This document shows, piece after piece, positions 46,901 to 61,900 of a stretch of 64,000 bases of DNA (its first letter is position 1; the number at the start of each line of letters is the position of its first letter). A model generated the notes under the pieces. It was not told the origin of the DNA. It was given only the letters and a program-made list of their open reading frames with translations, and did no database searches. The DNA is from Meandrina meandrites (lineage: Eukaryota; Cnidaria; Anthozoa; Scleractinia; Meandrinidae). The stretch is taken from contig OY855908.1 in the NCBI GenBank assembly GCA_963693305.1, forward strand, positions 39,478,305 to 39,542,304. The letters are read 5' to 3'. The translations under genes were made by a program, and so were the position numbers.

Positions 46901-49900
46901 GGGATCGGATTTTACAATTTCGGTTTCATGCCACCATTTTGGGTGGGCTTTTCCAAGCAGCGCTAAACGCTGGAATAACGAAGGTCGTCAAATTCCGTTC
47001 AAAACGCGTTTTTTCAACTTTCCCCATCGGGGCGAAGCGAAAAAACAGCCTTGGGATCGAATTTTACAATTTCGGTTTCATGCCACCATTTTGGGTGGGC
47101 TTTTCGAAGCAGCGGAAAAAGCCGGGTTCACGAAAGTGGTCCAATTGCGTTCAAAACGCGTTTTGTTAAATTTCCCCATCGGGGGGAAACGAAAAAAAAC
47201 CCTTGGGATCGAATTTTAAAATTTCGGTTTCATGCCACCATTTTGGGTGGGCTTTTCCAAGCAGCGCTAAACGCTGGGGTAACGAAGGTCGTCGAATTCC
47301 GTTCAAAACGCGTTTTTTCAACTTTCCCCATCGGGGCGAAGCGAAAAAACAGCCTTGGGATTGAATTTTACAATTTCGGTTTCATGCCACCATTTTGGGT
47401 GGGCTTTTCCAAGCAGCGCAAAACGCTGGGGTAACGAAGGTCGTCGAATTCCGTTCAAAACGCGTTTTTTCAACTTTCCCCATCGGGGCGAAGCGAAAAA
47501 ACAGCCTTGGGATCGAATTTTACAATTTCGGTTTCATGCCACCATTTTGGGTGGGCTTTTCCAAGCAGCGGAAAAAGCCGGGTTCACGAAAGTGGTCCAA
47601 TTGCGTTCAAAACGCGTTTTGTTAAATTTCCCCATCGGGGGGAAACGAAAAAACACCCTTGGGATCGAATTTTACAATTTCGGTTTCATGCCACCATTTT
47701 GGGTGGGCTTTTCCAAGCAGCGAAAAAAGCCGGGTTCACGAAAGTGGTCCAATTGCGTTCAAAACGCGTTTTGTTAAATTTCCCCATCGGGGGGAAACGA
47801 AAAAACACCCTTGGGATCGGATTTTACAATTTCGGTTTCATGCCACCATTTTGGGTGGGCTTTTCCAAGCAGCGCAAAACGCTGGGGTAACGAAGGTCGT
47901 CGAATTCCGTTCAAAACGCGTTTTTTCAACTTTCCCCATCGGGGCGAAGCGAAAAAACAGCCTTGGGATCGAATTTTACAATTTCGGTTTCATGCCACCA
48001 TTTTGGGTGGGCTTTTCCAAGCAGCGCAAAACGCTGGGGTAACGAAGGTCGTCGAATTCCGTTCAAAACGCGTTTTTTCAACTTTCCCCATCGGGGCGAA
48101 GCGAAAAAACAGCCTTGGGATCGAATTTTACAATTTCGGTTTCATGCCACCATTTTGGGTGGGCTTTTCCAAGCAGCGGAAAAAGCCGGGTTCACGAAAG
48201 TGGTCCAATTGCGTTCAAAACGCGTTTTGTTAAAATTCCCCATCGGGGGGAAACGAAAAAACACCCTTGGGATCGGATTTTACAATTTCGGTTTCATGCC
48301 ACCATTTTGGGTGGGCTTTTCCAAGCAGCGCTAAACGCTGGGGTAACGAAGGTCGTCGAATTCCGTTCAAAACGCGTTTTTTCAACTTTCCCCATCGGGG
48401 CGAAGCGAAAAAACAGCCTTGGGATCGAATTTTACAATTTCGGTTTCATGCCACCATTTTGGGTGGGCTTTTCCAAGCAGCGCAAAACGCTGGGGTAACG
48501 AAGGTCGTCGAATTCCGTTCAAAACGCGTTTTTTCAACTTTCCCCATCGGGGCGAAGCGAAAAAACAGCCTTGGGATCGAATTTTACAATTTCGGTTTCA
48601 TGCCACCATTTTGGGTGGGCTTTTCCAAGCAGCGGAAAAAGCCGGGTTCACGAAAGTGGTCCAATTGCGTTCAAAACGCGTTTTGTTAAATTTCCCCATC
48701 GGGGGGAAACGAAAAAACACCCTTGGGATCGAATTTTAAAATTTCGGTTTCATGCCACCATTTTGGGTGGGCTTTTCCAAGCAGCGGAAAAAGCCGGGTT
48801 CACGAAAGTGGTCCAATTGCGTTCAAAACGCGTTTTGTTAAATTTCCCCATCGGGGGGAAACGAAAAAACACCCTTGGGATCGGATTTTACAATTTCGGT
48901 TTCATGCCACCATTTTGGGTGGGCTTTTCCAAGCAGCGCTAAACGCTGGAATAACGAAGGTCGTCAAATTCCGTTCAAAACGCGTTTTTTCAACTTTCCC
49001 CATCGGGGCGAAGCGAAAAAACAGCCTTGGGATCGAATTTTACAATTTCGGTTTCATGCCACCATTTTGGGTGGGCTTTTCGAAGCAGCGGAAAAAGCCG
49101 GGTTCACGAAAGTGGTCCAATTGCGTTCAAAACGCGTTTTGTTAAATTTCCCCATCGGGGGGAAACGAAAAAAAACCCTTGGGATCGAATTTTAAAATTT
49201 CGGTTTCATGCCACCATTTTGGGTGGGCTTTTCCAAGCAGCGCTAAACGCTGGGGTAACGAAGGTCGTCGAATTCCGTTCAAAACGCGTTTTTTCAACTT
49301 TCCCCATCGGGGCGAAGCGAAAAAACAGCCTTGGGATTGAATTTTACAATTTCGGTTTCATGCCACCATTTTGGGTGGGCTTTTCCAAGCAGCGCAAAAC
49401 GCTGGGGTAACGAAGGTCGTCGAATTCCGTTCAAAACGCGTTTTTTCAACTTTCCCCATCGGGGCGAAGCGAAAAAACAGCCTTGGGATCGAATTTTACA
49501 ATTTCGGTTTCATGCCACCATTTTGGGTGGGCTTTTCCAAGCAGCGGAAAAAGCCGGGTTCACGAAAGTGGTCCAATTGCGTTCAAAACGCGTTTTGTTA
49601 AATTTCCCCATCGGGGGGAAACGAAAAAACACCCTTGGGATCGAATTTTACAATTTCGGTTTCATGCCACCATTTTGGGTGGGCTTTTCCAAGCAGCGGA
49701 AAAAGCCGGGTTCACGAAAGTGGTCCAATTGCGTTCAAAACGCGTTTTGTTAAATTTCCCCATCGGGGGGAAACGAAAAAACACCCTTGGGATCGAATTT
49801 TAAAATTTCGGTTTCATGCCACCATTTTGGGTGGGCTTTTCCAAGCAGCGCAAAACGCTGGGGTAACGAAGGTCGTCGAATTCCGTTCAAAACGCGTTTT

Positions 49901-52900
49901 TTCAACTTTCCCCATCGGGGCGAAGCGAAAAAACAGCCTTGGGATCGAATTTTACAATTTCGGTTTCATGCCACCATTTTGGGTGGGCTTTTCCAAGCAG
50001 CGGAAAAAGCCGGGTTCACGAAAGTGGTCCAATTGCGTTCAAAACGCGTTTTGTTAAATTTCCCCATCGGGGGGAAACGAAAAAACACCCTTGGGATCGG
50101 ATTTTACAATTTCGGTTTCATGCCACCATTTTGGGTGGGCTTTTCCAAGCAGCGCAAAACGCTGGGGTAACGAAGGTCGTCGAATTCCGTTCAAAACGCG
50201 TTTTTTCAACTTTCCCCATCGGGGCGAAGCGAAAAAACAGCCTTGGGATCGAATTTTACAATTTCGGTTTCATGCCACCATTTTGGGTGGGCTTTTCCAA
50301 GCAGCGGAAAAAGCCGGGTTCACGAAAGTGGTCCAATTGCGTTCAAAACGCGTTTTGTTAAAATTCCCCATCGGGGGGAAACGAAAAAACACCCTTGGGA
50401 TCGGATTTTACAATTTCGGTTTCATGCCACCATTTTGGGTGGGCTTTTCCAAGCAGCGCTAAACGCTGGGGTAACGAAGGTCGTCGAATTCCGTTCAAAA
50501 CGCGTTTTTTCAACTTTCCCCATCGGGGCGAAGCGAAAAAACAGCCTTGGGATCGAATTTTACAATTTCGGTTTCATGCCACCATTTTGGGTGGGCTTTT
50601 CCAAGCAGCGCAAAACGCTGGGGTAACGAAGGTCGTCGAATTCCGTTCAAAACGCGTTTTTTCAACTTTCCCCATCGGGGCGAAGCGAAAAAACAGCCTT
50701 GGGATCGAATTTTACAATTTCGGTTTCATGCCACCATTTTGGGTGGGCTTTTCCAAGCAGCGGAAAAAGCCGGGTTCACGAAAGTGGTCCAATTGCGTTC
50801 AAAACGCGTTTTGTCAAATTTCCCCATCGGGGGGAAACGAAAAAACACCCTTGGGATCGAATTTTAAAATTTCGGTTTCATGCCACCATTTTGGGTGGGC
50901 TTTTCCAAGCAGCGGAAAAAGCCGGGTTCACGAAAGTGGTCCAATTGCGTTCAAAACGCGTTTTGTTAAATTTCCCCATCGGGGGGAAACGAAAAAACAC
51001 CCTTGGGATCGGATTTTACAATTTCGGTTTCATGCCACCATTTTGGGTGGGCTTTTCCAAGCAGCGCAAAACGCTGGGGTAACGAAGGTTGTCGAATTCC
51101 GTTCAAAACGCGTTTTTTCAACTTTCCCCATCGGGGCGAAGCGAAAAAACAGCCTTGGGATCGAATTTTACAATTTCGGTTTCATGCCACCATTTTGGGT
51201 GGGCTTTTCCAAGCAGCGGAAAAAGCCGGGTTCACGAAAGTGGTCCAATTGCGTTCAAAACGCGTTTTGTTAAATTTCCCCATCGGGGGGAAACGAAAAA
51301 ACACCCTTGGGATCGGATTTTACAATTTCGGTTTCATGCCACCACTTTGGGTGGGCTTTTCCAAGCAGCGCTAAACGCTGGAATAACGAAGGTCGTCAAA
51401 TTCCGTTCAAAACGCGTTTTTTCAACTTTCCCCATCGGGGCGAAGCGAAAAAACAGCCTTGGGATCGAATTTTACAATTTCGGTTTCATGCCACCATTTT
51501 GGGTGGGCTTTTCGAAGCAGCGGAAAAAGCCGGGTTCACGAAAGTGGTCCAATTGCGTTCAAAACGCGTTTTGTTAAATTTCCCCATCGGGGGGAAACGA
51601 AAAAACACCCTTGGGATCGAATTTTAAAATTTCGGTTTCATGCCACCATTTTGGGTGGGCTTTTCCAAGCAGCGCTAAACGCTGGGGTAACGAAGGTCGT
51701 CGAATTCCGTTCAAAACGCGTTTTTTCAACTTTCCCCATCGGGGCGAAGCGAAAAAACAGCCTTGGGATTGAATTTTACAATTTCGGTTTCATGCCACCA
51801 TTTTGGGTGGGCTTTTCCAAGCAGCGCAAAACGCTGGGGTAACGAAGGTCGTCGAATTCCGTTCAAAACGCGTTTTTTCAACTTTCCCCATCGGGGCGAA
51901 GCGAAAAAACAGCCTTGGGATCGAATTTTACAATTTCGGTTTCATGCCACCATTTTGGGTGGGCTTTTCCAAGCAGCGGAAAAAGCCGGGTTCACGAAAG
52001 TGGTCCAATTGCGTTCAAAACGCGTTTTGTTAAATTTCCCCATCGGGGGGAAACGAAAAAACACCCTTGGGATCGAATTTTACAATTTCGGTTTCATGCC
52101 ACCATTTTGGGTGGGCTTTTCCAAGCAGCGGAAAAAGCCGGGTTCACGAAAGTGGTCCAATTGCGTTCAAAACGCGTTTTGTTAAATTTCCCCATCGGGG
52201 GGAAACGAAAAAACACCCTTGGGATCGAATTTTAAAATTTCGGTTTTATGCCACCATTTTGGGTGGGCTTTTCCAAGCAGCGCAAAACGCTGGGGTAACG
52301 AAGGTCGTCGAATTCCGTTCAAAACGCGTTTTTTCAACTTTCCCCATCGGGGCGAAGCGAAAAAACAGCCTTGGGATCGAATTTTACAATTTCGGTTTCA
52401 TGCCACCATTTTGGGTGGGCTTTTCCAAGCAGCGGAAAAAGCCGGGTTCACGAAAGTGGTCCAATTGCGTTCAAAACGCGTTTTGTTAAATTTCCCCATC
52501 GGGGGGAAACGAAAAAACACCCTTGGGATCGAATTTTAAAATTTCGGTTTCATGCCACCATTTTGGGTGGGCTTTTCCAAGCAGCGCAAAACGCTGGGGT
52601 AACGAAGGTCGTCGAATTCCGTTCAAAACGCGTTTTTTCAACTTTCCCCATCGGGGCGAAGCGAAAAAACAGCCTTGGGATCGAATTTTACAATTTCGGT
52701 TTCATGCCACCATTTTGGGTGGGCTTTTCCAAGCAGCGCAAAACGCTGGGGTAACGAAGGTCGTCGAATTCCGTTCAAAACGCGTTTTTTCAACTTTCCC
52801 CATCGGGGCGAAGCGAAAAAACAGCCTTGTTATCGAATTTTACAATTTCGGTTTCATGCCACCATTTTGGGTGGGCTTTTCCAAGCAGCGGAAAAAGCCG

Positions 52901-55900
52901 GGTTCACGAAAGTGGTCCAATTGCGTTCAAAACGCGTTTTGTTAAATTTCCCCATCGGGGGGAAACGAAAAAACACCCTTGGGATCGGATTTTACAATTT
53001 CGGTTTCATGCCACCATTTTGGGTGGGCTTTTCCAAGCAGCGCAAAACGCTGGGGTAACGAAGGTCGTCGAATTCCGTTCAAAACGCGTTTTTTCAACTT
53101 TCCCCATCGGGGCGAAGCGAAAAAACAGCCTTGGGATCGAATTTTACAATTTCGGTTTCATGCCACCATTTTGGGTGGGCTTTTCCAAGCAGCGGAAAAA
53201 GCCGGGTTCACGAAAGTGGTCCAATTGCGTTCAAAACGCGTTTTGTTAAAATTCCCCATCGGGGGGAAACGAAAAAACACCCTTGGGATCGGATTTTACA
53301 ATTTCGGTTTCATGCCACCATTTTGGGTGGGCTTTTCCAAGCAGCGCTAAACGCTGGGGTAACGAAGGTCGTCGAATTCCGTTCAAAACGCGTTTTTTCA
53401 ACTTTCCCCATCGGGGCGAAGCGAAAAAACAGCCTTGGGATCGAATTTTACAATTTCGGTTTCATGCCACCATTTTGGGTGGGCTTTTCCAAGCAGCGCA
53501 AAACGCTGGGGTAACGAAGGTCGTCGAATTCCGTTCAAAACGCGTTTTTTCAACTTTCCCCATCGGGGCGAAGCGAAAAAACAGCCTTGGGATCGAATTT
53601 TACAATTTCGGTTTCATGCCACCATTTTGGGTGGGCTTTTCCAAGCAGCGGAAAAAGCCGGGTTCACGAAAGTGGTCCAATTGCGTTCAAAACGCGTTTT
53701 GTCAAATTTCCCCATCGGGGGGAAACGAAAAAACACCCTTGGGATCGAATTTTAAAATTTCGGTTTCATGCCACCATTTTGGGTGGGCTTTTCCAAGCAG
53801 CGGAAAAAGCCGGGTTCACGAAAGTGGTCCAATTGCGTTCAAAACGCGTTTTGTTAAATTTCCCCATCGGGGGGAAACGAAAAAACACCCTTGGGATCGG
53901 ATTTTACAATTTCGGTTTCATGCCACCATTTTGGGTGGGCTTTTCCAAGCAGCGCAAAACGCTGGGGTAACGAAGGTTGTCGAATTCCGTTCAAAACGCG
54001 TTTTTTCAACTTTCCCCATCGGGGCGAAGCGAAAAAACAGCCTTGGGATCGAATTTTACAATTTCGGTTTCATGCCACCATTTTGGGTGGGCTTTTCCAA
54101 GCAGCGGAAAAAGCCGGGTTCACGAAAGTGGTCCAATTGCGTTCAAAACGCGTTTTGTTAAATTTCCCCATCGGGGGGAAACGAAAAAACACCCTTGGGA
54201 TCGGATTTTACAATTTCGGTTTCATGCCACCACTTTGGGTGGGCTTTTCCAAGCAGCGCTAAACGCTGGAATAACGAAGGTCGTCAAATTCCGTTCAAAA
54301 CGCGTTTTTTCAACTTTCCCCATCGGGGCGAAGCGAAAAAACAGCCTTGGGATCGAATTTTACAATTTCGGTTTCATGCCACCATTTTGGGTGGGCTTTT
54401 CGAAGCAGCGGAAAAAGCCGGGTTCACGAAAGTGGTCCAATTGCGTTCAAAACGCGTTTTGTTAAATTTCCCCATCGGGGGGAAACGAAAAAACACCCTT
54501 GGGATCGAATTTTAAAATTTCGGTTTCATGCCACCATTTTGGGTGGGCTTTTCCAAGCAGCGCTAAACGCTGGGGTAACGAAGGTCGTCGAATTCCGTTC
54601 AAAACGCGTTTTTTCAACTTTCCCCATCGGGGCGAAGCGAAAAAACAGCCTTGGGATTGAATTTTACAATTTCGGTTTCATGCCACCATTTTGGGTGGGC
54701 TTTTCCAAGCAGCGCAAAACGCTGGGGTAACGAAGGTCGTCGAATTCCGTTCAAAACGCGTTTTTTCAACTTTCCCCATCGGGGCGAAGCGAAAAAACAG
54801 CCTTGGGATCGAATTTTACAATTTCGGTTTCATGCCACCATTTTGGGTGGGCTTTTCCAAGCAGCGGAAAAAGCCGGGTTCACGAAAGTGGTCCAATTGC
54901 GTTCAAAACGCGTTTTGTTAAATTTCCCCATCGGGGGGAAACGAAAAAACACCCTTGGGATCGAATTTTACAATTTCGGTTTCATGCCACCATTTTGGGT
55001 GGGCTTTTCCAAGCAGCGGAAAAAGCCGGGTTCACGAAAGTGGTCCAATTGCGTTCAAAACGCGTTTTGTTAAATTTCCCCATCGGGGGGAAACGAAAAA
55101 ACACCCTTGGGATCGAATTTTAAAATTTCGGTTTCATGCCACCATTTTGGGTGGGCTTTTCCAAGCAGCGCAAAACGCTGGGGTAACGAAGGTCGTCGAA
55201 TTCCGTTCAAAACGCGTTTTTTCAACTTTCCCCATCGGGGCGAAGCGAAAAAACAGCCTTGGGATCGAATTTTACAATTTCGGTTTCATGCCACCATTTT
55301 GGGTGGGCTTTTCCAAGCAGCGGAAAAAGCCGGGTTCACGAAAGTGGTCCAATTGCGTTCAAAACGCGTTTTGTTAAATTTCCCCATCGGGGGGAAACGA
55401 AAAAACACCCTTGGGATCGAATTTTAAAATTTCGGTTTCATGCCACCATTTTGGGTGGGCTTTTCCAAGCAGCGCAAAACGCTGGGGTAACGAAGGTCGT
55501 CGAATTCCGTTCAAAACGCGTTTTTTCAACTTTCCCCATCGGGGCGAAGCGAAAAAACAGCCTTGGGATCGAATTTTACAATTTCGGTTTCATGCCACCA
55601 TTTTGGGTGGGCTTTTCCAAGCAGCGCAAAACGCTGGGGTAACGAAGGTCGTCGAATTCCGTTCAAAACGCGTTTTTTCAACTTTCCCCATCGGGGCGAA
55701 GCGAAAAAACAGCCTTGTTATCGAATTTTACAATTTCGGTTTCATGCCACCATTTTGGGTGGGCTTTTCCAAGCAGCGGAAAAAGCCGGGTTCACGAAAG
55801 TGGTCCAATTGCGTTCAAAACGCGTTTTGTTAAATTTCCCCATCGGGGGGAAACGAAAAAACACCCTTGGGATCGGATTTTACAATTTCGGTTTCATGCC

Positions 55901-58900
55901 ACCATTTTGGGTGGGCTTTTCCAAGCAGCGCAAAACGCTGGGGTAACGAAGGTCGTCGAATTCCGTTCAAAGCGCGTTTTTTCAACTTTCCCCATCGGGG
56001 CGAAGCGAAAAAACAGCCTTGGGATCGAATTTTACAATTTCGGTTTCATGCCACCATTTTGGGTGGGCTTTTCCAAGCAGCGGAAAAAGCCGGGTTCACG
56101 AAAGTGGTCCAATTGCGTTCAAAACGCGTTTTGTTAAAATTCCCCATCGGGGGGAAACGAAAAAACACCCTTGGGATCGGATTTTACAATTTCGGTTTCA
56201 TGCCACCATTTTGGGTGGGCTTTTCCAAGCAGCGCTAAACGCTGGGGTAACGAAGGTCGTCGAATTCCGTTCAAAACGCGTTTTTTCAACTTTCCCCATC
56301 GGGGCGAAGCGAAAAAACAGCCTTGGGATCGAATTTTACAATTTCGGTTTCATGCCACCATTTTGGGTGGGCTTTTCCAAGCAGCGGAAAACGCTGGGGT
56401 AACGAAGGTCGTCGAATTCCGTTCAAAACGCGTTTTTTCAACTTTCCCCATCGGGGCGAAGCGAAAAAACAGCCTTGGGATCGAATTTTACAATTTCGGT
56501 TTCATGCCACCATTTTGGGTGGGCTTTTCCAAGCAGCGGAAAAAGCCGGGTTCACGAAAGTGGTCCAATTGCGTTCAAAACGCGTTTTGTTAAATTTCCC
56601 CATCGGGGGGAAACGAAAAAACACCCTTGGGATCGAATTTTAAAATTTCGGTTTCATGCCACCATTTTGGGTGGGCTTTTCCAAGCAGCGAAAAAAGCCG
56701 GGTTCACGAAAGTGGTCCAATTGCGTTCAAAACGCGTTTTGTTAAATTTCCCCATCGGGGGGAAACGAAAAAACACCCTTGGGATCGGATTTTACAATTT
56801 CGGTTTCATGCCACCATTTTGGGTGGGCTTTTCCAAGCAGCGCAAAACGCTGGGGTAACGAAGGTCGTCGAATTCCGTTCAAAACGCGTTTTTTCAACTT
56901 TCCCCATCGGGGCGAAGCGAAAAAACAGCCTTGGGATCGAATTTTACAATTTCGGTTTCATGCCACCATTTTGGGTGGGCTTTTCCAAGCAGCGCAAAAC
57001 GCTGGGGTAACGAAGGTCGTCGAATTCCGTTCAAAACGCGTTTTTTCAACTTTCCCCATCGGGGCGAAGCGAAAAAACAGCCTTGGGATCGAATTTTACA
57101 ATTTCGGTTTCATGCCACCATTTTGGGTGGGCTTTTCCAAGCAGCGGAAAAAGCCGGGTTCACGAAAGTGGTCCAATTGCGTTCAAAACGCGTTTTGTTA
57201 AAATTCCCCATCGGGGGGAAACGAAAAAACACCCTTGGGATCGGATTTTACAATTTCGGTTTCATGCCACCATTTTGGGTGGGCTTTTCCAAGCAGCGCT
57301 AAACGCTGGGGTAACGAAGGTCGTCGAATTCCGTTCAAAACGCGTTTTTTCAACTTTCCCCATCGGGGCGAAGCGAAAAAACAGCCTTGGGATCGAATTT
57401 TACAATTTCGGTTTCATGCCACCATTTTGGGTGGGCTTTTCCAAGCAGCGCAAAACGCTGGGGTAACGAAGGTCGTCGAATTCCGTTCAAAACGCGTTTT
57501 TTCAACTTTCCCCATCGGGGCGAAGCGAAAAAACAGCCTTGGGATCGAATTTTACAATTTCGGTTTCATGCCACCATTTTGGGTGGGCTTTTCCAAGCAG
57601 CGGAAAAAGCCGGGTTCACGAAAGTGGTCCAATTGCGTTCAAAACGCGTTTTGTTAAATTTCCCCATCGGGGGGAAACGAAAAAACACCCTTGGGATCGA
57701 ATTTTAAAATTTCGGTTTCATGCCACCATTTTGGGTGGGCTTTTCCAAGCAGCGAAAAAAGCCGGGTTCACGAAAGTGGTCCAATTGCGTTCAAAACGCG
57801 TTTTGTTAAATTTCCCCATCGGGGGGAAACGAAAAAACACCCTTGGGATCGGATTTTACAATTTCGGTTTCATGCCACCATTTTGGGTGGGCTTTTCCAA
57901 GCAGCGCAAAACGCTGGGGAAACGAAGGTCGTCGAATTCCGTTCAAAACGCGTTTTTTCAACTTTCCCCATCGGGGCGAAGCGAAAAAACAGCCTTGGGA
58001 TCGAATTTTACAATTTCGGTTTCATGCCACCATTTTGGGTGGGCTTTTCCAAGCAGCGCAAAACGCTGGGGTAACGAAGGTCGTCGAATTCCGTTCAAAA
58101 CGCGTTTTTTCAACTTTCCCCATCGGGGCGAAGCGAAAAAACAGCCTTGGGATCGAATTTTACAATTTCGGTTTCATGCCACCATTTTGGGTGGGCTTTT
58201 CCAAGCAGCGGAAAAAGCCGGGTTCACGAAAGTGGTCCAATTGCGTTCAAAACGCGTTTTGTTAAAATTCCCCATCGGGGGGAAACGAAAAAACACCCTT
58301 GGGATCGGATTTTACAATTTCGGTTTCATGCCACCATTTTGGGTGGGCTTTTCCAAGCAGCGCAAAACGCTGGGGTAACGAAGGTCGTCGAATTCCGTTC
58401 AAAACGCGTTTTTTCAACTTTCCCCATCGGGGCGAAGCGAAAAAACAGCCTTGGGATCGAATTTTACAATTTCGGTTTCATGCCACCATTTTGGGTGGGC
58501 TTTTCCAAGCAGCGCAAAACGCTGGGGTAACGAAGGTCGTCGAATTCCGTTCAAAACGCGTTTTTTCAACTTTCCCCATCGGGGCGAAGCGAAAAAACAG
58601 CCTTGGGATCGAATTTTACAATTTCGGTTTCATGCCACCATTTTGGGTGGGCTTTTCCAAGCAGCGGAAAAAGCCGGGTTCACGAAAGTGGTCCAATTGC
58701 GTTCAAAACGCGTTTTGTTAAATTTCCCCATCGGGGGGAAACGAAAAAACACCCTTGGGATCGGATTTTACAATTTCGGTTTCATGCCACCATTTTGGGT
58801 GGGCTTTTCCAAGCAGCGCAAAACGCTGGGGTAACGAAGGTTGTCGAATTCCGTTCAAAACGCGTTTTTTCATCTTTCCCCATCGGGGCGAAGCGAAAAA

Positions 58901-61900
58901 ACAGCCTTGGGATCGAATTTTACAATTTCGGTTTCATGCCACCATTTTGGGTGGGCTTTTCCAAGCAGCGGAAAAAGCCGGGTTCACGAAAGTGGTCCAA
59001 TTGCGTTCAAAACGCGTTTTGTTAAATTTCCCCATCGGGGGGAAACGAAAAAACACCCTTGGGATCGGATTTTACAATTTCGGTTTCATGCCACCATTTT
59101 GGGTGGGCTTTTCCAAGCAGCGCAAAACGCTGGGGTAACGAAGGTTGTCGAATTCCGTTCAAAACGCGTTTTTTCATCTTTCCCCATCGGGGCGAAGCGA
59201 AAAAACAGCCTTGGGATCGAATTTTACAATTTCGGTTTCATGCCACCATTTTGGGTGGGCTTTTCCAAGCAGCGGAAAAAGCCGGGTTCACGAAAGTGGT
59301 CCAATTGCGTTCAAAACGCGTTTTGTTAAATTTCCCCATCGGGGGGAAACGAAAAAACACCCTTGGGATCGGATTTTACAATTTCGGTTTCATGCCACCA
59401 TTTTGGGTGGGCTTTTCCAAGCAGCGCTAAACGCTGGAATAACGAAGGTCGTCAAATTCCGTTCAAAACGCGTTTTTTCAACTTTCCCCATCGGGGCGAA
59501 GCGAAAAAACAGCCTTGGGATCGAATTTTACAATTTCGGTTTCATGCCACCATTTTGGGTGGGCTTTTCGAAGCAGCGGAAAAAGCCGGGTTCACGAAAG
59601 TGGTCCAATTGCGTTCAAAACGCGTTTTGTTAAATTTCCCCATCGGGGGGAAACGAAAAAACACCCTTGGGATCGAATTTTAAAATTTCGGTTTCATGCC
59701 ACCATTTTGGGTGGGCTTTTCCAAGCAGCGCTAAACGCTGGGGTAACGAAGGTCGTCGAATTCCGTTCAAAACGCGTTTTTTCAACTTTCCCCATCGGGG
59801 CGAAGCGAAAAAACAGCCTTGGGATTGAATTTTACAATTTCGGTTTCATGCCACCATTTTGGGTGGGCTTTTCCAAGCAGCGCAAAACGCTGGGGTAACG
59901 AAGGTCGTCGAATTCCGTTCAAAACGCGTTTTTTCAACTTTCCCCATCGGGGCGAAGCGAAAAAACAGCCTTGGGATCGAATTTTACAATTTCGGTTTCA
60001 TGCCACCATTTTGGGTGGGCTTTTCCAAGCAGCGGAAAAAGCCGGGTTCACGAAAGTGGTCCAATTGCGTTCAAAACGCGTTTTGTTAAATTTCCCCATC
60101 GGGGGGAAACGAAAAAACACCCTTGGGATCGAATTTTACAATTTCGGTTTCATGCCACCATTTTGGGTGGGCTTTTCCAAGCAGCGGAAAAAGCCGGGTT
60201 CACGAAAGTGGTCCAATTGCGTTCAAAACGCGTTTTGTTAAATTTCCCCATCGGGGGGAAACGAAAAAACACCCTTGGGATCGAATTTTAAAATTTCGGT
60301 TTCATGCCACCATTTTGGGTGGGCTTTTCCAAGCAGCGCTAAACGCTGGGGTAACGAAGGTCGTCGAATTCCGTTCAAAACGCGTTTTTTCAACTTTCCC
60401 CATCGGGGCGAAGCGAAAAAACAGCCTTGGGATTGAATTTTACAATTTCGGTTTCATGCCACCATTTTGGGTGGGCTTTTCCAAGCAGCGCAAAACGCTG
60501 GGGTAACGAAGGTCGTCGAATTCCGTTCAAAACGCGTTTTTTCAACTTTCCCCATCGGGGCGAAGCGAAAAAACAGCCTTGGGATCGAATTTTACAATTT
60601 CGGTTTCATGCCACCATTTTGGGTGGGCTTTTCCAAGCAGCGGAAAAAGCCGGGTTCACGAAAGTGGTCCAATTGCGTTCAAAACGCGTTTTGTTAAATT
60701 TCCCCATCGGGGGGAAACGAAAAAACACCCTTGGGATCGAATTTTAAAATTTCGGTTTCATGCCACCATTTTGGGTGGGCTTTTCCAAGCAGCGCAAAAC
60801 GCTGGGGTAACGAAGGTCGTCGAATTCCGTTCAAAACGCGTTTTTTCAACTTTCCCCATCGGGGCGAAGCGAAAAAACAGCCTTGGGATCGAATTTTACA
60901 ATTTCGGTTTCATGCCACCATTTTGGGTGGGCTTTTCCAAGCAGCGGAAAAAGCCGGGTTCACGAAAGTGGTCCAATTGCGTTCAAAACGCGTTTTGTTA
61001 AATTTCCCCATCGGGGGGAAACGAAAAAACACCCTTGGGATCGGATTTTACAATTTCGGTTTCATGCCACCATTTTGGGTGGGCTTTTCCAAGCAGCGCA
61101 AAACGCTGGGGTAACGAAGGTCGTCGAATTCCGTTCAAAACGCGTTTTTTCAACTTTCCCCATCGGGGCGAAGCGAAAAAACAGCCTTGGGATCGAATTT
61201 TACAATTTCGGTTTCATGCCACCATTTTGGGTGGGCTTTTCCAAGCAGCGGAAAAAGCCGGGTTCACGAAAGTGGTCCAATTGCGTTCAAAACGCGTTTT
61301 GTTAAAATTCCCCATCGGGGGGAAACGAAAAAACACCCTTGGGATCGGATTTTACAATTTTGGTTTCATGCCACCATTTTGGGTGGGCTTTTCCAAGCAG
61401 CGCTAAACGCTGGGGTAACGAAGGTCGTCGAATTCCGTTCAAAACGCGTTTTTTCAACTTTCCCCATCGGGGCGAAGCGAAAAAACAGCCTTGGGATCGA
61501 ATTTTACAATTTCGGTTTCATGCCACCATTTTGGGTGGGCTTTTCCAAGCAGCGCAAAACGCTGGGGTAACGAAGGTCGTCGAATTCCGTTCAAAACGCG
61601 TTTTTTCAACTTTCCCCATCGGGGCGAAGCGAAAAAACAGCCTTGGGATCGAATTTTACAATTTCGGTTTCATGCCACCATTTTGGGTGGGCTTTTCCAA
61701 GCAGCGGAAAAAGCCGGGTTCACGAAAGTGGTCCAATTGCGTTCAAAACGCGTTTTGTCAAATTTCCCCATCGGGGGGAAACGAAAAAACACCCTTGGGA
61801 TCGAATTTTAAAATTTCGGTTTCATGCCACCATTTTGGGTGGGCTTTTCCAAGCAGCGGAAAAAGCCGGGTTCACGAAAGTGGTCCAATTGCGTTCAAAA